64,000 bases of DNA from Lentibacillus lipolyticus (GTDB taxonomy: Bacteria > Bacillota > Bacilli > Bacillales > Amphibacillaceae), in contig SEIO01000009.1 of NCBI GenBank assembly GCA_004145795.1, positions 1-64,000 of the forward strand, read 5' to 3'. Shown one piece after another: positions 37,795 to 47,521 of the stretch. The position numbers and the translations under genes are program-made. The number at the start of each line of letters is the position of its first letter. Within the stretch, counting starts at the first letter, position 1. The notes beneath the pieces were generated by a model that searched no databases, was not told where the DNA came from, and saw only the letters and a program-made list of their open reading frames with translations.

Positions 37795-39767
37795 TCTGTT
37801 TCCCCTCCCGTAAAGTATTCTTCCAATATATCTTTCAACAATGCCTCAGCATCATCAATCGTTGTGTCTTCAATCTGTGTCGCAGCGTTGGTGAGGTGTC
37901 CGCCGCCGTTCATTTTCTCCATAATAACCTGCACATTCACATCACCAAGCGAACGGGCACTTAGCCCAATCCGGCCGTCATCCCGTTCGGAAATGACGAA
38001 TGAAGCGTTAATTCCGCTCATGGTCAACAGCGTATCGGCAGCCTGTGCAATCAGGACGCCACCATAAACCTCGCCTGGTTTACCTTTAGCGATTGCAATG
38101 GAATCACGGTAAATTTCGGCACGCTCAATTAATTTGCCTCGTTTAATATAAATATCGAGATCTTCTTTCATGAAGCGTTGCACAAGTACCGTATCCGCTC
38201 CTTTTGAACGTAAGTAGGATGCGGCATCAAAGGTCCGTGAACCCGTTCGTAACGTGAAACTTTTGGTATCAACGATAATACCGGCAAGAAGAGCGGTCGC
38301 CTCAAGCATTTTCAGCTTCAGTGTCTTCGGCTGATATTCCAGAAGCTCTGTCACAAGCTCTGCTGTCGAAGATGCATACGGCTCCATATAGACCAGCGTC
38401 GGGTTGTCAATAAACTCCTCTGCTCGGCGATGGTGGTCGATAACCACTTTATATTCGGTCTTGTTTAATAGTTTTTCATGGGAAACCATTGCTGGCTTGT
38501 GCGTGTCTACCACGACAACCAGGCTCCGGCTTGTCACCAGTCCCTCTGCTTCGTCCGGTTCGATGAAATGCTTCCACAAATCATCATCCTTTTTCATCGC
38601 ATCAACCAGGCGATAAACACCGGTATCGACATCGTCCGGGTCAAATACGATATAGCCTTCTACATCATTTGCCCTGGCAATATTCATAATGCCAATAGCT
38701 GCACCGAATGAATCCATATCCGGTGACTTGTGCCCCATAATAATGACATTATCACTTTCCTGAACTAGTTCCTTCAACGCGTGTGAAATAACACGCGCCC
38801 TGACTCTTGTTCGCTTCTCCATCGGGTTGGTGCGGCCACCATAAAAGCGCACTTTGCCTAATCCATCCTTTATCGCAACCTGGTCACCGCCACGGCCCAG
38901 CGCCAGGTCAAGACTGGATTGAGCCATTTCACCGAGATCTGGGAGTGGACTGTCCCCGACGCCAATTCCAATACTCAACGTGACTGGAATATTTTGTTCC
39001 GCATTCAGTTCGCGTACCTCATCCAATATATCAAATTTCGATTTTTCCAGCTGATCAAGTGTTTCCTTTATCAAAACGGCAATGAAGCGGTCCTGTGATG
39101 TCCGTTTCAGATAAATGCCATAATCCGTTGACCAGCTGTTAAGAATAGATGTCACTTTCGAATTCAGCTGACTTTTCAGCGTGTCATCCATGTTCTGCGT
39201 AATTTCTTCGTAGTTATCCAGATAGATAATTGCGATAACGGCTTTTTCATTCTCATAGCGTGTCTGAATCTCAGATTGCAAGGTACGATCAGATAAATAT
39301 AAAAGCCGCTCATCTTTTCTTATTGTTATCTGAAACTCGTACCCTTCTAAATTCATCCATATTTCATCGTCATTTTCTTTTATACGTGATGCAAGGTCGT
39401 CGGATAGCACATTCAGCGACATCCCGACAAGCGTATCCTCTTCTTCCGCAAAACGGTTCATGTACGGATTTGCCCATTCGATGACGTAATCCTCGTTAAA
39501 CAGAATAATCCCAATTGGCATCTCTAGCAATGCCTCTTCCCCAACCCGTTTCACGCGATGGGAAAGTGTTTCAATATATTTTTGCGTTTCGTTCTGCAGC
39601 TTGCGTTCTGTTCGGACAGTGTAATAAATGGAAACAGCAAGAATAGCCGTCATCACGGCTCCCAGCATCCATTGAAAATACCAGATAAACCCGACAATAA
39701 TAGCAGCCACGAGGTAAATAACCATTAAATGGCCACTCAACGCCGGTCTCCGTTTAAAGTCCTGCAT
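37791..39767 (-). CDS. gdpP: GdpP cyclic-di-AMP phosphodiesterase
   Basis: 658 residues. Two N-terminal membrane helices (about 12-50), a PAS domain with a heme-binding candidate region (about 85-145), a degenerate GGDEF domain (about 170-300) and DHH/DHHA1 phosphodiesterase (about 340-655). DHH motifs include [23 protein letters not shown] and [23 protein letters not shown] ends the DHHA1 part. It degrades c-di-AMP to control osmolyte and potassium transport and wall stress. It overlaps rplI and lies 27 bases past yybS. Confidence 0.97.
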   Translation of the reverse strand: MQDFKRRPALSGHLMVIYLVAAIIVGFIWYFQWMLGAVMTAILAVSIYYTVRTERKLQNETQKYIETLSHRVKRVGEEALLEMPIGIILFNEDYVIEWANPYMNRFAEEEDTLVGMSLNVLSDDLASRIKENDDEIWMNLEGYEFQITIRKDERLLYLSDRTLQSEIQTRYENEKAVIAIIYLDNYEEITQNMDDTLKSQLNSKVTSILNSWSTDYGIYLKRTSQDRFIAVLIKETLDQLEKSKFDILDEVRELNAEQNIPVTLSIGIGVGDSPLPDLGEMAQSSLDLALGRGGDQVAIKDGLGKVRFYGGRTNPMEKRTRVRARVISHALKELVQESDNVIIMGHKSPDMDSFGAAIGIMNIARANDVEGYIVFDPDDVDTGVYRLVDAMKKDDDLWKHFIEPDEAEGLVTSRSLVVVVDTHKPAMVSHEKLLNKTEYKVVIDHHRRAEEFIDNPTLVYMEPYASSTAELVTELLEYQPKTLKLKMLEATALLAGIIVDTKSFTLRTGSRTFDAASYLRSKGADTVLVQRFMKEDLDIYIKRGKLIERAEIYRDSIAIAKGKPGEVYGGVLIAQAADTLLTMSGINASFVISERDDGRIGLSARSLGDVNVQVIMEKMNGGGHLTNAATQIEDTTIDDAEALLKDILEEYFTGGETE

Positions 39768-39794
39768 ATCATCAGCTCCTACCTGAAATCCCGC

Positions 39795-40742
39795 TCATGT
39801 TTTGCCGTTGCCGTTAGCAATACGGTCTCTAAGTGCGAAACCAATATCTATTATACCTAAGAGACGCACCAGATAAAGAAAGATGAACGGGAGAAATATG
39901 GTCAATAGGACGCTCATCACCGGCAGTGCTTTTGTTATATCTTTTACATAGGCATAATAAAAGATAAAGGATAGTCCTTGCAATGCCATAAATATTCCAG
40001 TCAGCATCAGCACGTTTTGAACAGCCTGTGCTGCCAACCCTGATAAATCCATAAAGGAAATAATCAAAGCAAAGAAATATATCCAAATCAGGGAAACTGG
40101 AAGCCGGAATGAACGAAACGGGGGGAAATGCAAAGACCTATTTTCCAGCCTTCCAATCACCTTGTAACTGATCCACTGACTGACAAATGCCAGGAATAGA
40201 CTGGCCAAAGCAATCCATACCGGAATGAGTTCCACCAGCATGTCAAGCTGCTCCATTACAAGCTGCATTTGCTCCTCAGTCTGTCCAGCAAGTCCGAATT
40301 CCCCCATGACGTTTTTACTCATCGAAAACGATTCTTGCACCATCTGACTCATTTCATTAATTAAGTTGACTTGCAGCACAAACTGGCTGAACAGAAACAG
40401 CGTAACCATTCCTGCGACAAAGCCAATTGTACCACTGGCCAGTGTCTCATACGCGGAATACTTTCTGTAGATGGCACTGCCAGTCAGTATACCGCCCAAC
40501 CCCATCAAAATTGGAATTGGCACCGAATAAATGGATGTAAAAATCGCTGACAAGCCAACAGCAGCTAGCAGCATAACAATAGACAACTTCCAGTCATGCC
40601 TTGATGCATATACAATAAAAGGTACAGGCAGCAAAAAAGTAGCAACTGCGGCTATAACGGGGACAAAAGTCGCTATCAGCATTAAAATCATGTAGATTGC
40701 TGTCATTAAGGCTCCATCTGTCATCTGTTTTGATTGGTTCAT
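39795..40742 (-). CDS. yybS: YybS family membrane protein (DUF2232)
   Basis: 315 residues from the ATG at 40742 after AAGGTG; a GTG nine bases earlier is in frame. About eight membrane segments. The position before gdpP and the topology match YybS. DUF2232 proteins are related to ECF-transporter-type folds, but function is unknown. Confidence 0.9.
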   Translation of the reverse strand: MNQSKQMTDGALMTAIYMILMLIATFVPVIAAVATFLLPVPFIVYASRHDWKLSIVMLLAAVGLSAIFTSIYSVPIPILMGLGGILTGSAIYRKYSAYETLASGTIGFVAGMVTLFLFSQFVLQVNLINEMSQMVQESFSMSKNVMGEFGLAGQTEEQMQLVMEQLDMLVELIPVWIALASLFLAFVSQWISYKVIGRLENRSLHFPPFRSFRLPVSLIWIYFFALIISFMDLSGLAAQAVQNVLMLTGIFMALQGLSFIFYYAYVKDITKALPVMSVLLTIFLPFIFLYLVRLLGIIDIGFALRDRIANGNGKT

Positions 40743-40873
40743 GTACTGCACCTTCTTTACGTCTATTCATGTTAAATAGATGATGTGTCAATGGAGACAC
40801 TATCAACTGTCCATTACTATATAATAACACGAGTGATGCCGTTGTCGCCATTTGAAAATATAAACAACAAACT

Positions 40874-40887
40874 ATTTCCCGGGAAAT
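40874..40887. promoter_or_regulatory. Noc-binding site (NBS)
   Basis: ATTTCCCGGGAAAT, the exact B. subtilis Noc consensus palindrome. It lies in the 274-base gap between the divergent yybS and DUF1189-like genes, about 21 kb from oriC. Noc itself is encoded at 53469. Confidence 0.88.
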
Positions 40888-41016
40888 AATTCGGGAATTT
40901 TGTCGATAGGCAGAAAATTTCCGAGTTCAAAGTATATTCATGGTCATAATGTATTTTTAATGGTATTTTAAGTATTGGAAACCTTTATATGTAAAGCACC
41001 CAGAGGATGAAGTAGA

Positions 41017-41505
41017 ATGGTTTTTTGGCGAATACTTATCAATAGCCTGAAATTGCCGTCCAAACAGGCAGTATTTCAATTGAACCGAATTGGCATGGAT
41101 TTTACTGTCCTGTATATGTTTATACTAATAGTGTTCATTTCTCTTCCGTCATTCACGAACAAATTGCAAGCATCAGGTGGTCCAGGCAGTGATATGAATC
41201 TGGTATTTTTCTTTATTTATTTTTTTATATTTTACTATTTACCGCTGGTGATTATGGCATTTTTACTACTGTCATTAATTGCTTATCTTGGCACAAGCTT
41301 CGCTAAACTTCTGCGGCGAAAAATCAGGTTTTCTATACTGTGGAAATTGACCGTTTATACAACAACCATCCCATTTTTCCTGTACACGGCTGCTGCACTG
41401 ATTTTCCCACTTAAGGATGGATGGCTGAGCGTTTTTATGATTTATTCTCTCGTGCTTGTACTTAAAATAATAACTGTTTATCCAAAGCGAAAAAAACGAA
41501 CATAG
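41017..41505 (+). CDS. DUF1189-like membrane protein
   Basis: 162 residues. The N-terminal amphipathic start FWRILINSLKLPSKQAVFQLNRIG resembles the YSPKDIAKFRFQGIGK start of DUF1189 proteins. About four membrane helices follow (near 28-48, 62-92, 110-128, 132-152). The ATG follows GAGGATGAAG. It ends 11 bases before modA, so it is probably in the modABC transcript. Function unknown. Confidence 0.75.
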   Translation: MVFWRILINSLKLPSKQAVFQLNRIGMDFTVLYMFILIVFISLPSFTNKLQASGGPGSDMNLVFFFIYFFIFYYLPLVIMAFLLLSLIAYLGTSFAKLLRRKIRFSILWKLTVYTTTIPFFLYTAAALIFPLKDGWLSVFMIYSLVLVLKIITVYPKRKKRT

Positions 41506-41516
41506 GGGTTTTTGTT

Positions 41517-42290
41517 ATGCGCTATCTCCACTTGATTATTCTGCTTATAGTTCTCTTAATGAGTGCAGGCTGCACAAGCCAAGACGAAACTGAAAAAAAG
41601 GAAGTTCTTATATCCGCTGCAGCAAGCTTATCTGATGTGCTGGCGGAACTTACGGATGTATTTGAACAAGAGCATCCGGATGTGGTCCTTTCCTTAAACT
41701 ACGGGGCTTCCGGAAAACTGGCCCAACAAATCAGCAAGGGAGCACCGGTGGATGTTTTTTTGTCAGCAGACCAAACGTGGATGGACCGGCTTGCTGAACA
41801 AGATTTGCTGGCGGCAGACACAAGGATGAACTTCGCCCACAACAACCTAGCACTGGCCAGCAGTAAACAGAAGTCATTTTCCGTATCGTCACTGCAGGAA
41901 CTGCCGAATCTGGACGTGAAGCAAATTGCCCTTGGCAACCCGGAAAGTGTGCCTGCAGGAAAGTATGCCGAACAAGCACTGAAAGAAAGCGGCGTCTGGG
42001 ATGCTGTAAAAGGTAAACTTGTTCATACTAGTGATGCCAGACAGACGCTGACCTATATTGAATCGGAAAACACGGAAATTGGCTTTATTTACACTAGTGA
42101 TCTAAAGCGTTCCAAACTGACCAAAGAAGTCTTGCCAATTGATGAAGCGCTGCACAACCCGATTACATATCCGGCAGCTGTTATAGCGTCAAGTGAAACC
42201 AAGCAAACCGCAAAGGCATTTCTTTCATTTTTACAAACGGACAAAGCTCGCTCCATCCTCGATAAATACGGTTTCGGGGATGAAAGGTAA
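41517..42290 (+). CDS. modA: Molybdate ABC transporter substrate-binding lipoprotein
   Basis: 257 residues. The lipoprotein signal ends LMSAGC (Cys near 19). ISAAASLSDVLAELTDVF and LNYGASGKLAQQI are typical ModA oxyanion-binding stretches. It captures molybdate (or tungstate) outside the membrane. First of three tightly packed mod genes; the stop abuts the modB start. Confidence 0.95.
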   Translation: MRYLHLIILLIVLLMSAGCTSQDETEKKEVLISAAASLSDVLAELTDVFEQEHPDVVLSLNYGASGKLAQQISKGAPVDVFLSADQTWMDRLAEQDLLAADTRMNFAHNNLALASSKQKSFSVSSLQELPNLDVKQIALGNPESVPAGKYAEQALKESGVWDAVKGKLVHTSDARQTLTYIESENTEIGFIYTSDLKRSKLTKEVLPIDEALHNPITYPAAVIASSETKQTAKAFLSFLQTDKARSILDKYGFGDER

Positions 42291-42974
42291 ATGTCGATGG
42301 ACATAACACCATTACTGCTATCTTTAAAAATTGCCAGTATTGCAACAATAACTGTGGCATTCATTGGGATTACTGCAGCAAGAGTGATTACCCGCAGTTC
42401 GTTTCCGGGAAAACGAGTGCTGGAGTCGGTTCTCTTGCTGCCATTAGTACTCCCGCCAACGGTTGTCGGGTTTGGTCTTTTGTATTTATTCGGAAGAAAT
42501 GGTCCTATTGGAAAATTGCTATTAAACTTGTTTGATGTGCAGATTGTGTTTACATGGGTCGGTGCAGTCATCGCTGCCGCCGTCGTTGCTTTTCCATTAA
42601 TGTACCAAAGTGCTGCAGCTTCCTTTTCCAACTATGACCGTAACATTGAAAATGCTGCACTGACGATGGGTGCTTCTAAATGGCGAGTATTCTGGACCAT
42701 ATCTTTCCCGCTCGCATGGCCTGGATTATTGGCGGGGCTCGTATTAACGTTTGCACGTGCACTCGGGGAATTTGGCGCAACGCTAATGGTAGCCGGCTTC
42801 ATTCCTAACCGGACCGAGACCATTCCACTTGCCATTTATTTCGCCGTCGAATCAGGTGAAACAGATACTGCCGTGTTTTGGGTAATTAGCATTCTCATTA
42901 TCGGGTTTCTTGCAATTTTATGGCTGAACTGGTGGAGTGGCCGAAATATTTTACGCTTTACAAATGATCAGTGA
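42291..42974 (+). CDS. modB: Molybdate ABC transporter permease
   Basis: 227 residues with about five to six membrane helices. The ABC-contacting EAA loop is NAALTMGASKWRVFWTISFPLAWPGLLAG, followed by FARALGEFGATLMVAG, a ModB hallmark. The start directly follows modA, with AAAGG seven bases before; the second Met (42297) is an alternative. Confidence 0.95.
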   Translation: MSMDITPLLLSLKIASIATITVAFIGITAARVITRSSFPGKRVLESVLLLPLVLPPTVVGFGLLYLFGRNGPIGKLLLNLFDVQIVFTWVGAVIAAAVVAFPLMYQSAAASFSNYDRNIENAALTMGASKWRVFWTISFPLAWPGLLAGLVLTFARALGEFGATLMVAGFIPNRTETIPLAIYFAVESGETDTAVFWVISILIIGFLAILWLNWWSGRNILRFTNDQ

Positions 42975-42989
42975 TGGGCGGAATATATC

Positions 42990-43604
42990 ATGCTTTCGTT
43001 AAATATACAAAAGAGACTGAAAAATTTCACGCTCCAGATTCAGCTGAAAGCCGTTGGCGAAATTGTCGTATTGACAGGCCCGTCAGGCGCAGGAAAAACA
43101 ACAATACTAAATTGTATTGCCGGACTGAGCCAGCCGGATTCCGGACAAATCTTGCTTAATGGCCGGAGCCTTTTTCAAGAAGGAAAAAAACCGTTACCTG
43201 TAAATAAGCGCCGCATTGGTTATCTGTTTCAGGATTATGCATTATTTCCGCATATGACCGTCTGGGGGAATATCAAGTACGGTATGAAAAACGAACAATT
43301 GACCAAGGATTTAATGGAAGTGGCAGGCATTGCGCATTTACTTCAGGATTATCCGCAACAAATATCCGGTGGGGAGAAACAGCGTGTAGCACTTGTGCGT
43401 GCATTGGCAACCGAACCAGAAGCGCTGCTATTGGATGAACCTTTCTCTTCTCTTGACAGCCAAACCAAAATGGAATGCCGTAATGAACTGTTAAGGCTGC
43501 ATGCGTTGTGGAACATACCGATTCTTTTGGTTACTCACGATAAAGAGGAAGCAAAAATGCTAGGCAACCGCATTTTGCAAATAGAGAATGGCAGATTCCT
43601 ATAG
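42990..43604 (+). CDS. modC: Molybdate ABC transporter ATPase (short form)
   Basis: 204 residues. Walker A GPSGAGKTTILN, the Q-loop region YLFQDYALFPHMTV, the signature SGGEKQRVALVRALATEPEALLLDEPFSSLD and the His-switch LVTHDKEEA are intact. The C-terminal TOBE/MOP molybdate-sensing domain of E. coli ModC is absent, as in some Firmicutes. The ribosome binding site (GGGCGGA) is weak. Last gene of the operon. Confidence 0.93.
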   Translation: MLSLNIQKRLKNFTLQIQLKAVGEIVVLTGPSGAGKTTILNCIAGLSQPDSGQILLNGRSLFQEGKKPLPVNKRRIGYLFQDYALFPHMTVWGNIKYGMKNEQLTKDLMEVAGIAHLLQDYPQQISGGEKQRVALVRALATEPEALLLDEPFSSLDSQTKMECRNELLRLHALWNIPILLVTHDKEEAKMLGNRILQIENGRFL

Positions 43605-43737
43605 TTTCCGTAAAAAGCGCTCGCCCGGAGCGGAACTCAACATTTCACTTACGTCACATTTTATACATATTATTCAGTAGCGTTTCTTTTTCTAATTTGA
43701 CGCAAAAACAGTGGATTTAAAAAGTATTAAAATATTA

Positions 43738-43780
43738 AAAAACCCGATTCACACTGCTTGGCTGTGTGAATCGGGTTTTT
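43738..43780. terminator. Terminator of the rpsF-ssb-rpsR operon
   Basis: AAAAAACCCGATTCACAC faces GTGTGAATCGGGTTTTT, seven-base loop, T runs on both strands. It separates rpsR (minus) from the convergent modC. Confidence 0.95.
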
Positions 43781-43785
43781 ATTGC

Positions 43786-44031
<246 letters not shown>

Positions 44032-44109
44032 TCATGTTTACGAATCAGAAGAAGCAGTGACTGCTGGATGGTGCCAGCTAGTTGCACCTATCCCTCAATT
44101 CCCTGTTTT

Positions 44110-44568
44110 CTAGAATGGTAAATCATCATCTGATATATCAATTGGTTCTCCGTTATCTTTAAACGGATTATCACTGGCTGGTTTTTGATCCGACTGGTTC
44201 TGATTTGGCTGGAATCCTGATGGCTGCTGTCCTCTGTTTTGTGAAGATCCTTTTGATTCCAAAAACTGAACTCTATCAGCCACAACTTCTGTTACAAAAA
44301 CGGTTTTCCCATCCTGACCTTCAAACGTACGTGTCTGAATACGGCCATCAACACCAATCATACTGCCCTTTTTCATATACGTTGCCAGGTTCTCGGCAGG
44401 TCTCCGCCAAACGACACAGTTGATGAAGTCTGTTTCCCGATTACCTTGCTGATTGGAAAAAGGCCGATCGGCGGCAACAGTAAAATTAGCTACTGCCGCA
44501 CCACTTGGAGTATAGCGTAAATCAGGATCCTTCGTTAATCTGCCAACTAAAACGACACGATTTAACAT
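44110..44568 (-). CDS. ssb: Single-stranded DNA-binding protein
   Basis: 152 residues from the ATG at 44568 (GGGAGTGG upstream). The OB-fold starts [24 protein letters not shown] and has [22 protein letters not shown] Gln/Asn-rich linker leads to the acidic tip DISDDDLPF that recruits partner proteins. It is 15 bases past rpsF, as in B. subtilis ssbA. Confidence 0.98.
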   Translation of the reverse strand: MLNRVVLVGRLTKDPDLRYTPSGAAVANFTVAADRPFSNQQGNRETDFINCVVWRRPAENLATYMKKGSMIGVDGRIQTRTFEGQDGKTVFVTEVVADRVQFLESKGSSQNRGQQPSGFQPNQNQSDQKPASDNPFKDNGEPIDISDDDLPF

Positions 44569-44583
44569 CAGAACCACTCCCTA

Positions 44584-44874
44584 TTATTGATCATCTTCAC
44601 GAATTGCCATATGACGGATAATATCACCAGTGAATTTCGCCTGACGGTCAAATTCATTAACAGCATTCTCATCACCGCTAAATTTGATGACAACATAATA
44701 TCCATCACGGTAGTCGTTGATTTCATATGCAAGACGGCGCTTGCCCATTTCATCAACTTTTTCAATCTCCGCCCCGTTATCGGTTAGAATGTTGTTGAAA
44801 CGCTCAATCAAGCTGTTCTGAGCTTCTTCCTCCATATCCGGGCGGATGATGTACATGATTTCGTATTTTCTCAT
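44584..44874 (-). CDS. rpsF: Ribosomal protein bS6
   Basis: 96 residues. [17 protein letters not shown] at the start and [20 protein letters not shown] are bS6 hallmarks. First gene of the operon, with AAGGAGGTG upstream and a structured leader. Confidence 0.98.
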   Translation of the reverse strand: MRKYEIMYIIRPDMEEEAQNSLIERFNNILTDNGAEIEKVDEMGKRRLAYEINDYRDGYYVVIKFSGDENAVNEFDRQAKFTGDIIRHMAIREDDQ

Positions 44875-44890
44875 CCGTTACACCTCCTTC

Positions 44891-44927
44891 TGGTCTTAGC
44901 GGCCCTTCCTGTATAGCAAGGGCAAGG
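44891..44927 (-). promoter_or_regulatory. S6:S18 autoregulatory leader motif (candidate)
   Basis: On the minus strand GCCCTTGCTATACAGGAAGGGC forms a hairpin that is followed by CCGCTAAGACCAG just before the rpsF ribosome binding site. The exposed CCG next to a stem resembles the rpsF-leader motif bound by the S6:S18 complex. Exact family agreement was not tested. Confidence 0.5.
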
Positions 44928-44960
44928 AGTAATCATCTTGTTTATTACTCACAGTGGAGT

Positions 44961-44989
44961 ATTATACCAAATGACCGCATGAAATACAA
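44961..44989 (-). promoter_or_regulatory. Promoter of rpsF-ssb-rpsR
   Basis: TTGTAT (44989-44984) and TATAAT (44966-44961) with a 17-base spacer on the minus strand. Confidence 0.8.
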
Positions 44990-45033
44990 GCATTCGAGAG
45001 ATCCTGATTTACTTTGTGGATGAATAAGCCAAT

Positions 45034-46134
45034 TTAAACGTTAAACCGGAAGTGGATGACGTCTCCATCCTGCACGATATAGTCTTTGCCTTCCAGTCGG
45101 ACATTGCCCTGTTCTCTGGCAACTGCCATGGAGCCTGCTTCAATCAAATCTTCATAGGAGACGGTCTCGGCCCTGATAAAGCCGCGCTCAAAGTCCGAGT
45201 GGATGACACCTGCTGCCTGTGGTGCTGTCATCCCTTTACGGAATGTCCATGCACGAACTTCCTGCTCACCGGCCGTGAAAAATGTTCCCAGTCCGAGCAA
45301 GCTGTACGAAGCTTTAATCAGTTGGTCAAGCCCGGATTCAGCAATACCTAAATCCTCGAGAAACAGTTCTTTTTCTTCCTGATCAAGCTCAGAAATTTCT
45401 TCTTCAATTTTAGCACAGACGGTAATCACTTCTGCATGTTCAGCAGCTGCATATTCCTTTACCTTTTGTACTTGTTCATTTGCATCCGGGTCTTGAACTT
45501 CATTTTCACTTACATTTGCTGCATAAAGCGCTGGCTTGCTTGTCAGCAGATGAAGTCCCTTGACGATTTTCCACTGCTCTTGTGAAAATTCCAATGCCCG
45601 TACAGGCTGCTCTGCTTCCAGCCCATTCTTAATTTTCGTCAGCACGTCATACTCTGCTACAGCATCTTTATCCTTTTGCCTGGCCATTTTTTCCACGCGC
45701 TGGATTCGTTTCGTTACAGTATCCAAATCCGCCAGAATAAGCTCCAAATTAATCGTTTCCATGTCATCAATTGGATCGATTTTACCTGATACGTGGGTGA
45801 CATTTTCATCTGAAAAACAGCGCACCACTTGCACAATGGCATCCACCTGGCGAATGTTCGCAAGGAACTGGTTTCCCAGCCCTTCCCCTTTGCTTGCCCC
45901 TTTGACAATCCCAGCGATATCTGTGAATTCAAACGTTGTCGGGATAGTTTTTTTCGGTTTTACTAGTTCTGTTAATTTATCCAAACGATTGTCAGGAACT
46001 TCCACAATTCCCACATTCGGATCAATCGTAGCAAACGGATAGTTCGCTGCTTCTGCGCCCGCTTGGGTGATTGCATTAAATAATGTTGATTTACCAACAT
46101 TTGGAAGTCCGACAATTCCTGCTGTCAAAGCCAT
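45034..46134 (-). CDS. ychF: YchF/OLA1 family ATPase
   Basis: 366 residues. TAGIVGLPNVGKSTLFNAIT is the P-loop, NYPFATIDPNVGIVEVPD the following conserved block, and the C-terminus is the TGS domain. The family prefers ATP because NKxD is replaced (here NVSE). It binds ribosomes and responds to oxidative stress. Same place as yyaF in B. subtilis. Hairpin between it and yyzM. Confidence 0.97.
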   Translation of the reverse strand: MALTAGIVGLPNVGKSTLFNAITQAGAEAANYPFATIDPNVGIVEVPDNRLDKLTELVKPKKTIPTTFEFTDIAGIVKGASKGEGLGNQFLANIRQVDAIVQVVRCFSDENVTHVSGKIDPIDDMETINLELILADLDTVTKRIQRVEKMARQKDKDAVAEYDVLTKIKNGLEAEQPVRALEFSQEQWKIVKGLHLLTSKPALYAANVSENEVQDPDANEQVQKVKEYAAAEHAEVITVCAKIEEEISELDQEEKELFLEDLGIAESGLDQLIKASYSLLGLGTFFTAGEQEVRAWTFRKGMTAPQAAGVIHSDFERGFIRAETVSYEDLIEAGSMAVAREQGNVRLEGKDYIVQDGDVIHFRFNV

Positions 46135-46228
46135 GTAACTTTCACTCCTTAAGGATTTCCATTCATATGAACGCTTCAGTCATACCAATTATAGATACAA
46201 GCTTTGAAAATGACAAGCAATGGAAAAA

Positions 46229-46260
46229 CAAAAATAAGCATTACTAAATGCTTATTTTTA
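46229..46260. terminator. Bidirectional terminator between yyzM and ychF
   Basis: AAAAATAAGCATT faces AATGCTTATTTTT with a short loop. It lies downstream of yyzM on the minus strand. Confidence 0.85.
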
Positions 46261-46352
46261 CGGAGTCAGTCTGTAAAATTAAATTTTCCATCTGAAGGCT
46301 TTTCCTAAATGAATGTTTTGCGGGTCGCTAATTAAAATTTCAACGTATTTAT

Positions 46353-46553
46353 TTATTCTTCTTCTGCCTTTTCCAAAACCTTTTTCATTTTCTTTGTAAA
46401 GGTTTTGCGCGGTATCATAACACTGTGGTCGCATCCCATACATTTAATCCGGATATCCATTCCCATGCGGATTATTTTCCATTTATTTTCCCCGCATGGG
46501 TGCGGCTTTTTCATCTGTACAATGTCATTCAGTCCAAATTCCTTATCTGCCAT
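46353..46553 (-). CDS. yyzM: YyzM family zinc-finger-like protein (DUF951)
   Basis: 66 residues. FGLNDIVQMKKPHPCGENKWKI and the later MGCDHSVMIPR give a Cys/His arrangement typical of DUF951. Probably RNA- or metal-binding, function unknown. Two bases past the mechanosensitive channel gene, so cotranscribed. Confidence 0.93.
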   Translation of the reverse strand: MADKEFGLNDIVQMKKPHPCGENKWKIIRMGMDIRIKCMGCDHSVMIPRKTFTKKMKKVLEKAEEE

Positions 46554-46555
46554 TA

Positions 46556-47443
46556 CTACTCCTCCTCCTGCATATACCTGTCCGGCTCCACCTCCAATGA
46601 TGTCGGTTCGTGGTTACGAGAATACATCACTAGACGCGGCGCCGGTATGTCAATTCCTTCTTTATAAAGAACCTCTTTTATCTCCTTTCGCATGATGCGT
46701 GCGCCTGCCCATTGATAAACCGGCAATGTTTCCGCAATAATCCGAATCACATAATGCGATGTTGCAAGCGTCTGCACCCCAATCACTTCCGGGACACGGA
46801 CAATTTCCTCGTATTGATCAGGTAACCGCTGCCCAACTTCTTCAATAATTTTCTCAGCAGCAGCCACATCGCTCTCATACGGCACATTGACATCAACAAT
46901 TGCGAGACCATTATGCACCGAATTTGGAAGAACATGCTGCTCACCTGTCCAGCTCTGTATTTTCGACGTTCGCAGCCCAATTTCCTCAACCGTTCCTTCC
47001 ACCCCTGCAACCAGAATATAATCGCCAACAGAGAACTGGTCCTCAAAAATTATAAAAAATCCAGAAATGACATCACGGACAAGATTTTGAGCGCCGAAAC
47101 CTATTGCCAAACCAGCTACCCCAGCACCGGCAAGCAATGCTTTAATATCCTGGTTAAAGACATCATCAAGAATCGTGATAATAGCTATAAAGTAAACAGT
47201 GTATTTCAGTACATTCTGAATCAGTTTCTTCAGTGTTACTTCTCTTCTCTCCGTTATCCGAAACGGCCTGCGTGTCCTATTTTCAAATAGACGTTCGACC
47301 ATTTTGTTCCCAAAACGGATGATCAGCACTGCCAGAAGAATGATGGCAATAACCTGAACGCATGCAGTTCCAATCGTCAGCCAGAGTTCCGGGCCTGTTA
47401 CATAGTTCCATACATTCATAAATTGGTCTTGTAAAAATTGCAA
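46556..47443 (-). CDS. MscS-family small-conductance mechanosensitive channel
   Basis: 295 residues from a TTG at 47443, chosen because GGAGGT lies six bases upstream; the open frame continues to 47515 without any site. Three membrane helices (about 15-40, 60-80 and the pore helix near 95-125) contain AGVAGLAIGFGAQNLVRDVISGFFI, the Gly/Ala-rich pore. The beta domain follows with VEEIGLRTSKIQSW and LPNSVHNG. It releases solutes on osmotic downshock. Cotranscribed with yyzM. Confidence 0.93.
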   Translation of the reverse strand: MQFLQDQFMNVWNYVTGPELWLTIGTACVQVIAIILLAVLIIRFGNKMVERLFENRTRRPFRITERREVTLKKLIQNVLKYTVYFIAIITILDDVFNQDIKALLAGAGVAGLAIGFGAQNLVRDVISGFFIIFEDQFSVGDYILVAGVEGTVEEIGLRTSKIQSWTGEQHVLPNSVHNGLAIVDVNVPYESDVAAAEKIIEEVGQRLPDQYEEIVRVPEVIGVQTLATSHYVIRIIAETLPVYQWAGARIMRKEIKEVLYKEGIDIPAPRLVMYSRNHEPTSLEVEPDRYMQEEE

Positions 47444-47521
47444 GCTATAACCTCCGGCTGCTATTCTATATGTTGATTTTACAATAATCATGGTCGAAAG
47501 AAAAGGAAATAGCAACCCTGG

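Noticed and set aside
45014-45022. TGTGGATGA as a DnaA box before ychF stop
   Set aside because: Single imperfect match without neighbours, expected by chance.
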